A DNA stretch of 64,000 nucleotides from an uncultured Lachnospiraceae bacterium (GCA_900317915.1 ONIO01000002.1:17370-81369), one strand, 5' to 3'. Counted from the stretch's first letter, positions 7,359 through 17,042 are shown. The notes: generated by a model not told the origin, from the letters alone. Numbers and translations: made by a program.

Positions 7359-9758
7359 ATGAGTGGATTTTTGATCCGGGTCTACGGAATGGTGCAGGGA
7401 GTTGGCTTCCGGCCATTCATCGCAGAACTAGCAACTGAATTACATATTGCAGGAACTGTCCAGAATGCGGGTGGAATTGTCCATATCAAGGCATTTTGTG
7501 ACGCAGCGGATCTGGATTCTTTTATAGAGAGAATCTATGAAAGTGCGCCCAAGGAATCCCATATTAGTAGAATTCAGGTGGAAGACTTAGGAGATACCCC
7601 AGGGGATGATTCTAGGGACTCTTCCCCTATATCTGGGATGAAAGAAGGACGCTTTTCTATCGTAGATAGTAGAGATGAGAAGGAGAATCTTCGCTTTCTC
7701 CCTAGTGATATAGGAATCTGTAAGGAGTGCGCCAAGGAATTATTTGATCCTAAGAATCGCCGCTATCGTTATCCTTTTATCTCCTGTACCAAATGTGGAC
7801 CACGCTTTACCATCCTAGAGGATATCCCCTATGACAGAGAGCGTATTACCATGGGAAGGTTCCCTATGTGTCCGGCTTGCAAAAAGGAATATGTAACAGC
7901 CCATAACAGACGCCGCCATGCCCAGACTATCGCCTGTCATGATTGCGGACCGACCCTTACTTCCTATGAGAAAAGTGACAGGATAGATGAGAATCAAGGG
8001 GCACTAGACCGGGCTACCTCGATTCTAAGTCAGGGTGGAGTCATCGCCCTAAAGAATGTGGGCGGTTTTCATTTGGCCTGTAAGGCCGATTCTAAGGAAG
8101 GCATCAATCGGCTCCGTCAGTGGAAGAATCGAGAAGAGAAGCCCTTTGCTGTGATGTATCCCAATGTGGAGGAGGTCCGAAGGGTCTGTAGAATCAATGA
8201 GGTAGAAGAGGAACTCCTAGAGGGATATGCTCGGCCCATTGTACTTCTAGATCTTATAGATCCATCCCTCTATTATGATGCCAATGGAGGAAGCATGCGA
8301 ATGGGTGTCATGCTTCCAGCAGATCCGCTGCAGCTTCTTCTAACCTGGGCCTTAGGACCACTCCTTATGACCAGCGGAAATCGGGGCGGAGAACCTATGC
8401 ATATTACTGGGGATGCCTTCCTTTCTTCCATGAAGGATGAGGGATTCCCAGATTTAGTTTTAGATCATAATAGAGAGATTCTTACCCCGCTGGATGATTC
8501 CATTTATCAGGTGGTAGAGATGGAGAACCATTCCCTGGAGACACAGATCCTTCGACGGGCTAGAGGCCTGGTGCCAGAGCCTATCTGGCTTCCTTGTAAG
8601 GTTCCGGAGGATACCTTCCTATCTGGTGGGGATCTAAAAAGTGTCTTTGGCCTATGCCGCGAGGATGCCCTCTATCTCTCTGGTCACTTCGGTGATTTGG
8701 AGTGGCAAGAGTGTCGAGAGAAAAGAGCCCATGCCATCCGGCACATGGAGAGAATCCTTGACATCCATCCCAAGAGAGGGATTACGGATCTCCACCCCCT
8801 ATACCTGTCTAGGAAGGAAGCAGAGGATAGCCTTAGGGATGTCCGGGGAGTGCAGCATCACTTAGCCCATACTATGGCAGTGGCTGCAGAGCATGGCCTG
8901 CATGGCCAGGTCCTAGGCATCTCCTTTGATGGAACAGGCTATGGGACAGAGGGAAGTATCTGGGGGAGTGAATTCCTCTGGGTAGAGATTCCAAAAGATA
9001 CTGGGGAACTTACCTGGACGAATTGGGGTCATCTCTCCCCTGTGGGACAGATGGGCGGAGACTCCGGCTCCCGTGATGGGAAGCGGATGCTCTTAGCCTA
9101 TCTATTAGAAAGTCAAAAGACTGGCCTCCTTACTGAGGAGGAGCTGGATTCTCAGCTATCAAAATACTATGACCCTGGCCAGATGAAGCTACTAAAGGCA
9201 GCTTTTCATAAGGGCATCGGTGTCCATCCTTCTCGCTCCATGGGACGACTATTTGATGCCGCATCAGCCGCTTTGGATATCTGTTATGAGAACCGTTACG
9301 AGGGCCAGTGCCCCATGGAATTAGAGAAGTATGCCTTTCTTGCTTTAGATAAAAAGGTAGACCAGGCCGATTTCTTGGAGTCCTTCCATCCATTGGTTCA
9401 TAGCGCTGTAATAGAAAAAGAAGACCAGACCCTAGAGATGGATGGGAAAAGGATTCTCTGCCAATTGCTGCAGCTTAAGAAAAAAGGGAAATATACCAAG
9501 GAAGAGCTTGCCTTATATTTCCATAGATGCCTAATTGGGATGACCATAGAGATGGTGAAGAAACGAGTAGACAAACATGTGCCGATTCTTCTATCTGGAG
9601 GAAGCTTCTTGAATCGCATCCTGCTTCGAGGCGTGGTGGCAGGCTTAGAGAAGGAAGGCTATACCCCTTACTTTAATCACCTTGTTCCTCCTGGAGATGG
9701 AGGCTTAGCTCTTGGTCAGGCCTATCTGGCATGTATGAAAAGTATACGAAAGAAATAG
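7359..9758 (+). CDS. hypF: Carbamoyltransferase HypF, hydrogenase maturation
   Basis: HypF transfers the carbamoyl group of carbamoyl phosphate, through an adenylated intermediate, to the HypE C-terminal cysteine, providing the cyanide ligands of the [NiFe] site. About 799 residues: N-terminal acylphosphatase domain (RVYGMVQGVGFRPF), zinc-finger part (CKECAKELF, CTKCGPRFTI, CPACKKEY, CHDCGP), YrdC-like domain, and Kae1-like domain with HHLAHT. ATG 7359 follows AGCAGGG at good spacing; TTG 7341 and ATG 7353 remain possible. It follows echF by 79 bp and starts the set hypF-hypC-hypD-hypE. Confidence 0.93.
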   Translation: MSGFLIRVYGMVQGVGFRPFIAELATELHIAGTVQNAGGIVHIKAFCDAADLDSFIERIYESAPKESHISRIQVEDLGDTPGDDSRDSSPISGMKEGRFSIVDSRDEKENLRFLPSDIGICKECAKELFDPKNRRYRYPFISCTKCGPRFTILEDIPYDRERITMGRFPMCPACKKEYVTAHNRRRHAQTIACHDCGPTLTSYEKSDRIDENQGALDRATSILSQGGVIALKNVGGFHLACKADSKEGINRLRQWKNREEKPFAVMYPNVEEVRRVCRINEVEEELLEGYARPIVLLDLIDPSLYYDANGGSMRMGVMLPADPLQLLLTWALGPLLMTSGNRGGEPMHITGDAFLSSMKDEGFPDLVLDHNREILTPLDDSIYQVVEMENHSLETQILRRARGLVPEPIWLPCKVPEDTFLSGGDLKSVFGLCREDALYLSGHFGDLEWQECREKRAHAIRHMERILDIHPKRGITDLHPLYLSRKEAEDSLRDVRGVQHHLAHTMAVAAEHGLHGQVLGISFDGTGYGTEGSIWGSEFLWVEIPKDTGELTWTNWGHLSPVGQMGGDSGSRDGKRMLLAYLLESQKTGLLTEEELDSQLSKYYDPGQMKLLKAAFHKGIGVHPSRSMGRLFDAASAALDICYENRYEGQCPMELEKYAFLALDKKVDQADFLESFHPLVHSAVIEKEDQTLEMDGKRILCQLLQLKKKGKYTKEELALYFHRCLIGMTIEMVKKRVDKHVPILLSGGSFLNRILLRGVVAGLEKEGYTPYFNHLVPPGDGGLALGQAYLACMKSIRKK

Positions 9759-9770
9759 TAGGAGTTAGAT

Positions 9771-10007
9771 ATGTGTGTTGCATTACCAGGCCGTGTGGTG
9801 GCCATAGATCAGGATAAGAAAATAGCCCGTGTAGACTTTAGCGGGAACCAGGTGGAAGCGAGATGTGGTTTTGTGCCCATCTCCATTGGAGATTCCGTGC
9901 TGGTTCATGCAGGCTGTATCCTGCAGAAGATCTCTCAGGATGAAGCCAGCCAGATGGAGGAGCTATTTGCATCCCTTGAGGAATTAGCTTGTGAGGAGCG
10001 TGTGTGA
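9771..10007 (+). CDS. hypC: Hydrogenase assembly chaperone HypC
   Basis: A 78-residue protein starting MCVALPGRV, the typical HypC/HupF N-terminus; Cys2 contacts HypD and the hydrogenase large-subunit precursor while the Fe(CN)2CO group is built and transferred. It begins 12 bp after hypF, and its stop codon overlaps the hypD start (TGATG). Confidence 0.94.
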   Translation: MCVALPGRVVAIDQDKKIARVDFSGNQVEARCGFVPISIGDSVLVHAGCILQKISQDEASQMEELFASLEELACEERV

Positions 10008-11056
10008 TGAACCTTACGGAAATGAAAAACGATCTCTCTTCTTACGACGGAGAGGATATCCGCATCATGGAAGTGTGCGGTAGCCATACCGCTGCCATTG
10101 CAAAGTATGGAATCCCTGGCATCCTGTCTCCTAGGATCCATCTCCTCAGTGGACCAGGATGCCCTGTGTGTGTCACTCCATCCTCTTATGTAGACCGCCT
10201 GCTGGATCTTGCTATGGAAGAGGGAAATTGCATTGTGACCTTCGGGGATCTCTTACGTGTCCCAGGTTCTACCAAGCGCAGCTTATCCACTGCAAGGGGA
10301 GAAGGTGCCCGGGTGGAGATGGTTTATTCCCCCATGGATATCCTTTCTCTTGCAGAGAAGGAGAAGGACACTACCTTTATCTTTGCTGCGGTGGGATTCG
10401 AGACCACGACCCCGGTCTATGCCATGCTTCTACAGGAATTGGAGCGACTGGATATTAGAAATGTAAAGCTTCTCACCGCTATTAAGACCATGCCAGAGGT
10501 GATTCATTATCTGATGGCATCGGGTGCACCCATCGATGCCTTTCTTGCACCTGGCCATGTGTCTGTGATTACTGGTACGAAAATTTATGAACCCATTGCA
10601 GAGGAATTTCAGATTCCATTTTCTGTGGCAGGATTTGGTGGCCAGGAACTACTGGCAGCAATCTGTGGAATCGTACAGTCCAGAGGCAAGGGCAGGGTCT
10701 TAAATTTCTATCCGTCGGTGGTAAGAGAGGAGGGGAATCCCAAGGCAAGAGCCTTAATTGATAAGTACTTTGAAGTCTGTGACGGCGCCTGGAGAGGAAT
10801 TGGTCAGGTGGCAGGTTCTGGCAAGATTCTTAGAAAAGAATATGAGAGATTTGATGCAGGTAGCCGTGGCTTGGATGCAGATCATAAGGCCAATCCGGCA
10901 TGCTCCTGCGACAGGGTTTTGATGGGAAAGATGAGACCCTATGAGTGTCCTTTGTATGGGAAGGTGTGTACCCCCTTAAGTCCCCAGGGTGCTTGTATGG
11001 TTTCGACAGAAGGCTCCTGTTTTTCCTACTTTTCTAACCACAGACAGGATAAATAA
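10007..11056 (+). CDS. hypD: Hydrogenase maturation factor HypD
   Basis: A 349-residue iron-sulfur protein, the scaffold on which the Fe(CN)2CO unit is assembled. Family motifs are MEVCGSHTAAIAKYGI, SGPGCPVCVT, TFGDLLRVPGS, AVGFETTTP, APGHVS and the C-terminal cysteine set around CSCDRVLMGKMRPYECPLYG. ATG 10007 overlaps the hypC stop by one base and is preceded by GAGGAG; the GTG one codon earlier is less likely. Length is normal. Confidence 0.95.
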   Translation: MNLTEMKNDLSSYDGEDIRIMEVCGSHTAAIAKYGIPGILSPRIHLLSGPGCPVCVTPSSYVDRLLDLAMEEGNCIVTFGDLLRVPGSTKRSLSTARGEGARVEMVYSPMDILSLAEKEKDTTFIFAAVGFETTTPVYAMLLQELERLDIRNVKLLTAIKTMPEVIHYLMASGAPIDAFLAPGHVSVITGTKIYEPIAEEFQIPFSVAGFGGQELLAAICGIVQSRGKGRVLNFYPSVVREEGNPKARALIDKYFEVCDGAWRGIGQVAGSGKILRKEYERFDAGSRGLDADHKANPACSCDRVLMGKMRPYECPLYGKVCTPLSPQGACMVSTEGSCFSYFSNHRQDK

Positions 11057-11082
11057 AAGATTCCTACAGGCATCTTAAGGTT

Positions 11083-11093
11083 GGTTTACATTT
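11083..11093 (+). repeat. Copy of dispersed motif GGTTTACATTT
   Basis: Exact copy in the 77-bp gap between hypD and hypE, preceded by CTTAAGGTT. No inverted partner was found nearby. Confidence 0.45.
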
Positions 11094-11133
11094 ATAAAAA
11101 GGATGCACGTATGACACTAGAAGGGAGAGTCAG

Positions 11134-12129
11134 ATGACTGAGGATAAGATTTTAATGGTACATGGAAGCGGTGGATCCGCAACAGGTCAGCTGATTGATA
11201 CCATTTTCGATAAGGAATTTTCGAATGAGACACTAGATGAGATGGAGGATGCAGCTGTTCTAGAAGGAGCGGGTAAAATCGCCATGACAACCGATAGCTT
11301 TGTGGTAACACCTTCGGAATTTCCTGGAGGTGACATCGGCCGGCTCTGTATCTGTGGTACTGTAAATGATCTCTTAATGAGAGGCGCTGTGCCAAAGTAT
11401 ATTACCTGCGGATTTATCCTAGAAGAAGGACTATCTGTGGATCTTTTGAAGAGGGTAGTGCATTCTATGGCAGAGACTGCAAGAGAAGCGAAAGTTACGA
11501 TCGTGGCAGGTGATACCAAGGTGGTGAATGGCCATGGGGAGCTCTATATCAACACGGCCGGATTGGGATTTGTTCCAGAAGGTGTGGATATCTGCGGAAA
11601 AAATGCAAGGGTAGGTGATCAGATTCTGGTGTCTGGAACCATGGGGGATCATCATGCCACGATTCTGTCCCAACGAATGGAGATTGAAACGGATATAGAG
11701 AGTGATAATGCTCCATTAAATGATATGGTGGAAAAGCTTCTATCTTCTGGAGTTCGTGTGCATACCTTACGTGATATTACCAGAGGTGGCATAGGAACCG
11801 TCCTGAAGGAACTTTCCTTAAGTTCGAAGAAGACTTTCTTAATTGAGGATGATAAAATCCCAGTTTCTCCTAAGACCAGAGACTTCTGCGGTCTCCTTGG
11901 ATTAGATCCACTCTACATGGGCAATGAAGGAAAAATGGTAGTCATCGTAGAGAAGGAGGATTGTGAGAAGGCTTTAGAGATTCTTAGAAGCTCTAAGTAC
12001 GGAGAAAATGCGGCATGGATTGGAGAGGTCACAGAGGACTCGGATGGGAAACTACTTGCCAAGACCTCAATCGGAGGCCTTCGAGAGCTGGATGTGCTTC
12101 AGGGAGAGGGTTTGCCACGTATTTGCTGA
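11134..12129 (+). CDS. hypE: Hydrogenase maturation protein HypE
   Basis: A 331-residue member of the PurM/SelD-like ATPase family. HypE dehydrates the thiocarbamate made by HypF on its terminal cysteine to a thiocyanate, the source of cyanide ligands. Motifs are HGSGG near the N-terminus, MTTDSFVV, DLLMRGA and GDTKVV. The C-terminus is PRIC, the exact carbamoylation signature. It is separated from hypD by 77 bp, but orientation and function suggest one transcription unit. No clear terminator was seen downstream. Confidence 0.95.
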   Translation: MTEDKILMVHGSGGSATGQLIDTIFDKEFSNETLDEMEDAAVLEGAGKIAMTTDSFVVTPSEFPGGDIGRLCICGTVNDLLMRGAVPKYITCGFILEEGLSVDLLKRVVHSMAETAREAKVTIVAGDTKVVNGHGELYINTAGLGFVPEGVDICGKNARVGDQILVSGTMGDHHATILSQRMEIETDIESDNAPLNDMVEKLLSSGVRVHTLRDITRGGIGTVLKELSLSSKKTFLIEDDKIPVSPKTRDFCGLLGLDPLYMGNEGKMVVIVEKEDCEKALEILRSSKYGENAAWIGEVTEDSDGKLLAKTSIGGLRELDVLQGEGLPRIC

Positions 12130-12270
12130 TACGAGTATAAAATAATACACATTCCAAAGGGAAACTTCGAAAATTATATAAAATGGCCAAATTGTTTTTC
12201 ACTTTCCTGATGCTTTTTCTTCCTATTTATTATATAGTAGCCCGTAGAGACTTTTTAGGAGGAAATTATC

Positions 12271-13617
12271 ATGAGCATTCCAGTTTGGCTTTGTTTGCCA
12301 TTTGCGGGCATATTATTATGCATCGCCTTATTTCCCATTATTAATCCAAAGTTTTGGGAGAAGTTCCAGCCAGTCATTGTGGCCTTTTGGTCCCTTTTAG
12401 TATTTGTCCTGTTTTCTGTGGTATTTGGAGTATCTGATTCCTTTGAGACCACATTGGACTGTTTGGTGAATGACTATTTAACATTCATTGTACTTCTGTT
12501 TGGACTGTATTGTGTATCCGGTAATATCTCATTTGAGGGAGATCTTGCTGGTTCTCCAAGAGTCAATGTAATGCTCTTGATATTAGGAATATTCCTTTCT
12601 TCTATGATTGGAACAACAGGATCCTCAATGCTTATGGTTCGTCCTGTGATTAAGATGAATTCCTGGAGAAAGAGGAGATCCCATATTATGGTATTCTTTA
12701 TTTTCCTGATATCCAATATGGGTGGTTGCCTGACTCCAATTGGAGATCCTCCACTTTTAATGGGCTTTATGAGAGGCGTTCCATTCTTTTGGAGTCTGAA
12801 GCTATTACCAATTCTTTTATTTAATATGGTTCTCTTACTGACTGTCTTTTATTTCCTAGACAAAAGGAACTACCGCAAGGATATTGCAGAGGGTAGAAAG
12901 CCAAATATCAGTAAGCCTGGTACCCAGCTTAAATTAGCTGGTCTTCACAATATTATTTTTCTGATTATGATTGTGGCAGCAGTTATTCTAAGTGGTGTAT
13001 TACCAAGCCTCCCTGCATTTTTAGATGCAGAAGGAAGTGTCCGTGGTATTCGAATCTATAAGGACGTGGTATTAACCTTCCCAGCAATGATTGAGTGCGG
13101 CATTATTCTTCTTGCAGCCTGGTTATCCTTTAAGACTACTTCCGTCCAGATTCGCCGTAAGAACCACTTTACCTGGGGAGCTATTAAGGAAGTAGCAGTT
13201 CTCTTCATTGGTATTTTTATTACCATGCAGCCAGCCCTTCTTTTACTGAAGAGCCTTGGACCAACCCTAGGTATTACCACTCCAGTGCAGATGTTCTGGG
13301 CAACAGGATCTCTGTCCTCCTTCTTGGATAATACACCGACCTATCTGGTATTCCTTACCACAGCAGGTACTCTTGGCGCACATGCTGGACTTGCTACAAG
13401 TGTAGGTGTCATTCCTCTTAAGGTATTAGAGGCGGTTTCTTGTGGTGCGGTATTTATGGGTGCTATTACCTATATCGGAAATGCCCCGAATTTCATGGTA
13501 AAGTCAATTTCAGATGAGAATGGTGTCCAGATGCCATCCTTCTTTGGCTATATGAAGGAGTCTTTTTGCTATCTGGTTCCAGTTCTTTTACTGGATACCC
13601 TGGTATTCTTTTTGTAG
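12271..13617 (+). CDS. NhaD/CitM-type ion transporter, probable Na+:H+ antiporter
   Basis: A 448-residue membrane protein with about 11 to 12 hydrophobic segments, of the ion transporter superfamily (ArsB/NhaD/CitMHS). Supporting segments are SNMGGCLTPIGDPPLLMGF and, in the second half, SSFLDNTPTYLVF, which resemble the NhaD-type substrate sites where NxGG and DN motifs recur. Sodium-proton exchange would fit next to an ion-pumping hydrogenase, but a dicarboxylate substrate is possible. AGGAGG precedes the ATG. It is followed after 12 bp by the kinase-like gene, so the two are probably co-transcribed. Confidence 0.7.
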   Translation: MSIPVWLCLPFAGILLCIALFPIINPKFWEKFQPVIVAFWSLLVFVLFSVVFGVSDSFETTLDCLVNDYLTFIVLLFGLYCVSGNISFEGDLAGSPRVNVMLLILGIFLSSMIGTTGSSMLMVRPVIKMNSWRKRRSHIMVFFIFLISNMGGCLTPIGDPPLLMGFMRGVPFFWSLKLLPILLFNMVLLLTVFYFLDKRNYRKDIAEGRKPNISKPGTQLKLAGLHNIIFLIMIVAAVILSGVLPSLPAFLDAEGSVRGIRIYKDVVLTFPAMIECGIILLAAWLSFKTTSVQIRRKNHFTWGAIKEVAVLFIGIFITMQPALLLLKSLGPTLGITTPVQMFWATGSLSSFLDNTPTYLVFLTTAGTLGAHAGLATSVGVIPLKVLEAVSCGAVFMGAITYIGNAPNFMVKSISDENGVQMPSFFGYMKESFCYLVPVLLLDTLVFFL

Positions 13618-13629
13618 GAGGTGACAGAT

Positions 13630-14709
13630 TTGAGTAATACAGAAATGAAGACTCCAACGGATCAGGAATTACGTGAGTTTGCTGGTAGAATCTATGACCT
13701 TGACTATAAAACCTATCAGACCACTGGTTCTGCATTAGGCCGTGTCTATAATGATGATCGAGAGACCTGTGTGAAGCGTATCATTAAAGAGATGGGTTCC
13801 TCTGAGACAGAGCATTATCTCCAGACACAGGTGGCTCTGATTGCCAATATGGCTCGTACGATTTCAGATAAAAATGTACGCCGTGAAATCATGCAGGAGT
13901 ACGACATCATCACCCAGGAACTGATGAAGTATGCGTCTATCTATCAGAACACCATGAGTGATGCCAATAGAGATGCCTTTGATCGCTTGACCTTACAGAA
14001 GCGATTTACAGAGAAGAATCATCTGATCATTGCCATTAATCGTACCTATGGATCTGGTGGTACACAGATAGGCTTTGCCTTAGCGGATGCTCTGAAACTG
14101 AATTACTACAATTCAGAGATCTTTAAAACTGTACTTCGCCGCTTAGAGGCAGAGCAGGATGGAGTAGAGGATGCGCATTTTAATATGCCAATGGATGAAA
14201 CAGATGGTAAGATCATTCCAGGTCCACCAGTTAGCTTTGAAAATGAGAAGAGAAGCCTTTGGCAGAGACTGAAGAGGGCCTACCGTTATCATGGACTTCC
14301 AATTAAGGATGCGGTTTTCTTTAACCAGAGTGAATTGATCTGTGACTTGGCACAGAAGGAAGACTTTGTCATTATGGGTCGCTGTGCAGATGCAGTTTTA
14401 CAGAATAATGATATTCCTCATATCTCAATCTATATCACTGCACCTTTTGAGCAGAGAGTAGAGCGTGTTATGGAGTTGGATCATCTGTCTCGCATTGAGG
14501 CTACCAAGCTTCTCCATAAGATTGATAAGAAGCAGTCCAAGTACTACACCTATTTCACCGGGAAGAAGCGTAATCATGCATCTAATTATGATCTGTGCTT
14601 GAATTCTGGTACCTATGGAATGGATGGAACTGTAGAATTTATTATCAATACCCTTTTGACAAGCGGTATTGTTACAGAGAATCGAATTGTCCGTCACACA
14701 GAGGGATAA
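13630..14709 (+). CDS. Cytidylate kinase-like family protein
   Basis: A 359-residue protein. The C-terminal two thirds match the cytidylate-kinase-like P-loop family common in Clostridia, with the degenerate nucleotide-binding segment INRTYGSGGTQIG, followed by FVIMGRCADAVL and an HVSIYI-like strand (HISIYITAPFEQRVERVM). The first roughly 135 residues have no domain I recognise and are mostly helical. TTG at 13630 is chosen because AGGAGG at 13616-13621 gives eight-base spacing; the GTG at 13621 overlaps that site. Substrate unknown. A terminator follows. Confidence 0.7.
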   Translation: MSNTEMKTPTDQELREFAGRIYDLDYKTYQTTGSALGRVYNDDRETCVKRIIKEMGSSETEHYLQTQVALIANMARTISDKNVRREIMQEYDIITQELMKYASIYQNTMSDANRDAFDRLTLQKRFTEKNHLIIAINRTYGSGGTQIGFALADALKLNYYNSEIFKTVLRRLEAEQDGVEDAHFNMPMDETDGKIIPGPPVSFENEKRSLWQRLKRAYRYHGLPIKDAVFFNQSELICDLAQKEDFVIMGRCADAVLQNNDIPHISIYITAPFEQRVERVMELDHLSRIEATKLLHKIDKKQSKYYTYFTGKKRNHASNYDLCLNSGTYGMDGTVEFIINTLLTSGIVTENRIVRHTEG

Positions 14710-14721
14710 GGACATGAATAT

Positions 14722-14762
14722 AGACAAGGGTTGTGTTTTTTGACATACCCTTGTCTTTTTTA
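14722..14762 (+). terminator. Rho-independent terminator after the kinase-like gene
   Basis: AGACAAGGG and CCCTTGTCT form a nine-bp stem around a 20-base loop, followed by a T-run. It closes the transporter/kinase unit. Confidence 0.85.
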
Positions 14763-14829
14763 CTTTCTTTTTTCAGAAAAAAGTATAGAATAGATTGTGA
14801 AATAAATATCAATTAAGAGGTATATTGGA

Positions 14830-15375
14830 ATGGAGAAAAAAATGAAGATTCCAGCAAAGCAAATAACCCTTACGGCAGCAATGCTAGCCATTTGTATTAT
14901 TAGTCAATTTTTTAAGAATACCAGCGTATTTATTACAGGGCCGATTGTTAATGCGGCACTTATTATTGTCACTGTATTTTGTGGCCTGCTCTGTGGTGTG
15001 ATTCTTTCAGTGATTACACCGATCACCGCATTTTTTATTACAGGTTCACCAGTGATGGCTGCAGTTCCACTGATGTTTCCGTGTATTATCCTTGGAAATA
15101 TAGTTTTGGTATGCATGGTCTACATTTTAAAAAATCATTTTGGAAAAGCAGGCTTACCTGTCTCCATGGTGCTTGGATCCATATGTAAGGGCGCTGTGAT
15201 GGGGCTTTTGATTGCTCTTATTATCTTACCTACATTCTTACCACCGAAGATGGCACCTATGCTTCCTATACTGCAAAAGCAATTCTCTCTGGTGCAGTTC
15301 ATTACAGCACTCATTGGTTCTCTTTATGCATTTATCATTATTCAGGTCCTGTCCAAGTCCAAGGTAATGGAGTAG
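14830..15375 (+). CDS. ECF transporter S component-like membrane protein
   Basis: A 181-residue integral membrane protein with about five to six hydrophobic segments. Size and pattern (N-terminal AAMLAICIISQF segment, GPIVNAALIIV, Gly-rich helix, ITPITAFFITGSPVMAAVPLMFPCIILGN) match substrate-binding S components of energy-coupling-factor transporters, which share the ECF ATPase module encoded elsewhere. Substrate cannot be told. It lies just upstream of the [FeFe] hydrogenase on the same strand (85-bp gap) and downstream of a terminator, so it probably has its own promoter. Confidence 0.6.
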   Translation: MEKKMKIPAKQITLTAAMLAICIISQFFKNTSVFITGPIVNAALIIVTVFCGLLCGVILSVITPITAFFITGSPVMAAVPLMFPCIILGNIVLVCMVYILKNHFGKAGLPVSMVLGSICKGAVMGLLIALIILPTFLPPKMAPMLPILQKQFSLVQFITALIGSLYAFIIIQVLSKSKVME

Positions 15376-15460
15376 ACGTCTAGCTTTTGTATCGAGAGAT
15401 CATTGAATCATATCTGTAAAGAATTGAGAGGTAGATTCCTTTGGATGAAGGAGGAAGAGT

Positions 15461-17005
15461 ATGAGAGGTATCTATACAAATGTAAATGATATACGTAAGC
15501 GTGTCTTTTCTGAAGTGGCACGTCTGTCCTATGAATATAAGGAGGACATGGACCTCGAGCAGATGCGACAGATTCCCTACAATGTAATTCCGGGAATTGT
15601 ATCCAGCTATCGAGATTCTGCCTTTTTAGAGAGGGCAATTGTACGAGAGAGAATTCGTCTCGCCATGGGCTTAAGCGTACAGAATCATGATGATTATATT
15701 CCCATGACTGCAGATGCCATAAAGGCCGCAAAGCCAGAGACTTACTATGAGCCACCTCTTATTAATATCATTAAGTTTGCTTGCCATAAGTGTCCAGATA
15801 ATGTGATGAAGGTCACAGATGCATGCCAGGGGTGCCTGGCACATCCTTGTAAGGAAGTATGTCCTAAGGGTGCAGTCTCTATCTATGATGGGAAGTCCCA
15901 TATCGACCAAGAGAAGTGTATTAAGTGTGGCAAATGCAAATCGGCTTGTTCCTATGGAGCAATATTGAAGATGGAACGCCCCTGTGTGAAGGCTTGTGGC
16001 GTCAAAGCCATTCACGAAGACGAGAATGGATGCGCTGAGATCGATCAGTCCAAATGTGTATCCTGCGGACAGTGCCTGGCCAATTGCCCATTTGGTGCCA
16101 TCGCAGATAAAGCACAGATTTTCCAGACCATTCAGGCCATTCGAAGCGATGTTCCAGTCTATGCAGCGATTGCACCAGCATTTATTGGACAGTTTGGCCC
16201 AGAGATGACACCCAAGAAGATTCGTTCTGCCTTTCGGGCTTTGGGATTTGAGGATGCCGTAGAGGTAGCAATTGGAGCGGATTTATGCACGATTTCTGAG
16301 GCAGAGGACTTTATGAGAGAAGTCCCTGATGAGAAGCCTTTTATGGCCACATCCTGCTGCCCAGCCTGGTCTGTTATGGCAAAGAGAGACTTCCCAGAAC
16401 AGGGAAAGTGCATTTCCATGGCCCTTACACCTATGGTATTAACGGGACGTCTTTTGAAGAAAAATCATCCAGGATGCAAAGTGGCATTTATTGGACCGTG
16501 CTCGGCGAAGAAACTAGAAGCTATGCGTCGTTCCATTCGTTCCGATATTGACTTCGTATTAACCTTCGAAGAAGTTATGGGAATGTTCGATGCGAAGGAT
16601 GTGAACTTTGCAGAACTTGAAGAGGATCATTCCATGCATGGTGCAACAGCAGATGGTCGTGGATTCGCTGTTGGCGGCGGAGTAGCCCACGCAGTAGCAG
16701 AATACATTAAGGAGAATTACCCTGGTGTAGAAGTGCAAACGGAGAGGGCAGATGGACTAGAGAATTGTAGGAAGATGCTGATGCTGGCCAAAGCTGGAAA
16801 GTACAATGGCTATCTCTTAGAAGGAATGGCTTGTCCTGGTGGTTGCGTTGCAGGGGCAGGAACCATTCAACCAATTGCCAAGTCTGTTGGCGCTGTGTCG
16901 AATGCAATGAAGGCCTCTAGCAATGAACACTCCTCTACATCGATTTATGCAGATGTGTTAAATTCCTTAGGAGAAGGGGATACCAGGGCCCCAGAAGAAG
17001 AGTAG
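15461..17005 (+). CDS. Monomeric [FeFe] hydrogenase, group B-like
   Basis: A 514-residue iron-only hydrogenase. The N-terminal half has several cysteine clusters: one around residues 108-134, then CxxCxxCxxxC sets starting at about 153 and 199, suitable for [4Fe-4S] clusters. The H-cluster motifs are L1 TSCCPAW (Cys299/300), L2 GPCSAKK (Cys347) and L3 MACPGGC (Cys458/462). The GPCxAKK form and domain layout are like ferredoxin-linked group B enzymes rather than the classical group A MPCxxKxxE. The HydEFG maturases it needs are not in the window. AAGGAGG precedes the ATG. Confidence 0.88.
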   Translation: MRGIYTNVNDIRKRVFSEVARLSYEYKEDMDLEQMRQIPYNVIPGIVSSYRDSAFLERAIVRERIRLAMGLSVQNHDDYIPMTADAIKAAKPETYYEPPLINIIKFACHKCPDNVMKVTDACQGCLAHPCKEVCPKGAVSIYDGKSHIDQEKCIKCGKCKSACSYGAILKMERPCVKACGVKAIHEDENGCAEIDQSKCVSCGQCLANCPFGAIADKAQIFQTIQAIRSDVPVYAAIAPAFIGQFGPEMTPKKIRSAFRALGFEDAVEVAIGADLCTISEAEDFMREVPDEKPFMATSCCPAWSVMAKRDFPEQGKCISMALTPMVLTGRLLKKNHPGCKVAFIGPCSAKKLEAMRRSIRSDIDFVLTFEEVMGMFDAKDVNFAELEEDHSMHGATADGRGFAVGGGVAHAVAEYIKENYPGVEVQTERADGLENCRKMLMLAKAGKYNGYLLEGMACPGGCVAGAGTIQPIAKSVGAVSNAMKASSNEHSSTSIYADVLNSLGEGDTRAPEEE

Positions 17006-17042
17006 TATATTTCATTTACTCTTTATTCGGAGCGGATTGGTC

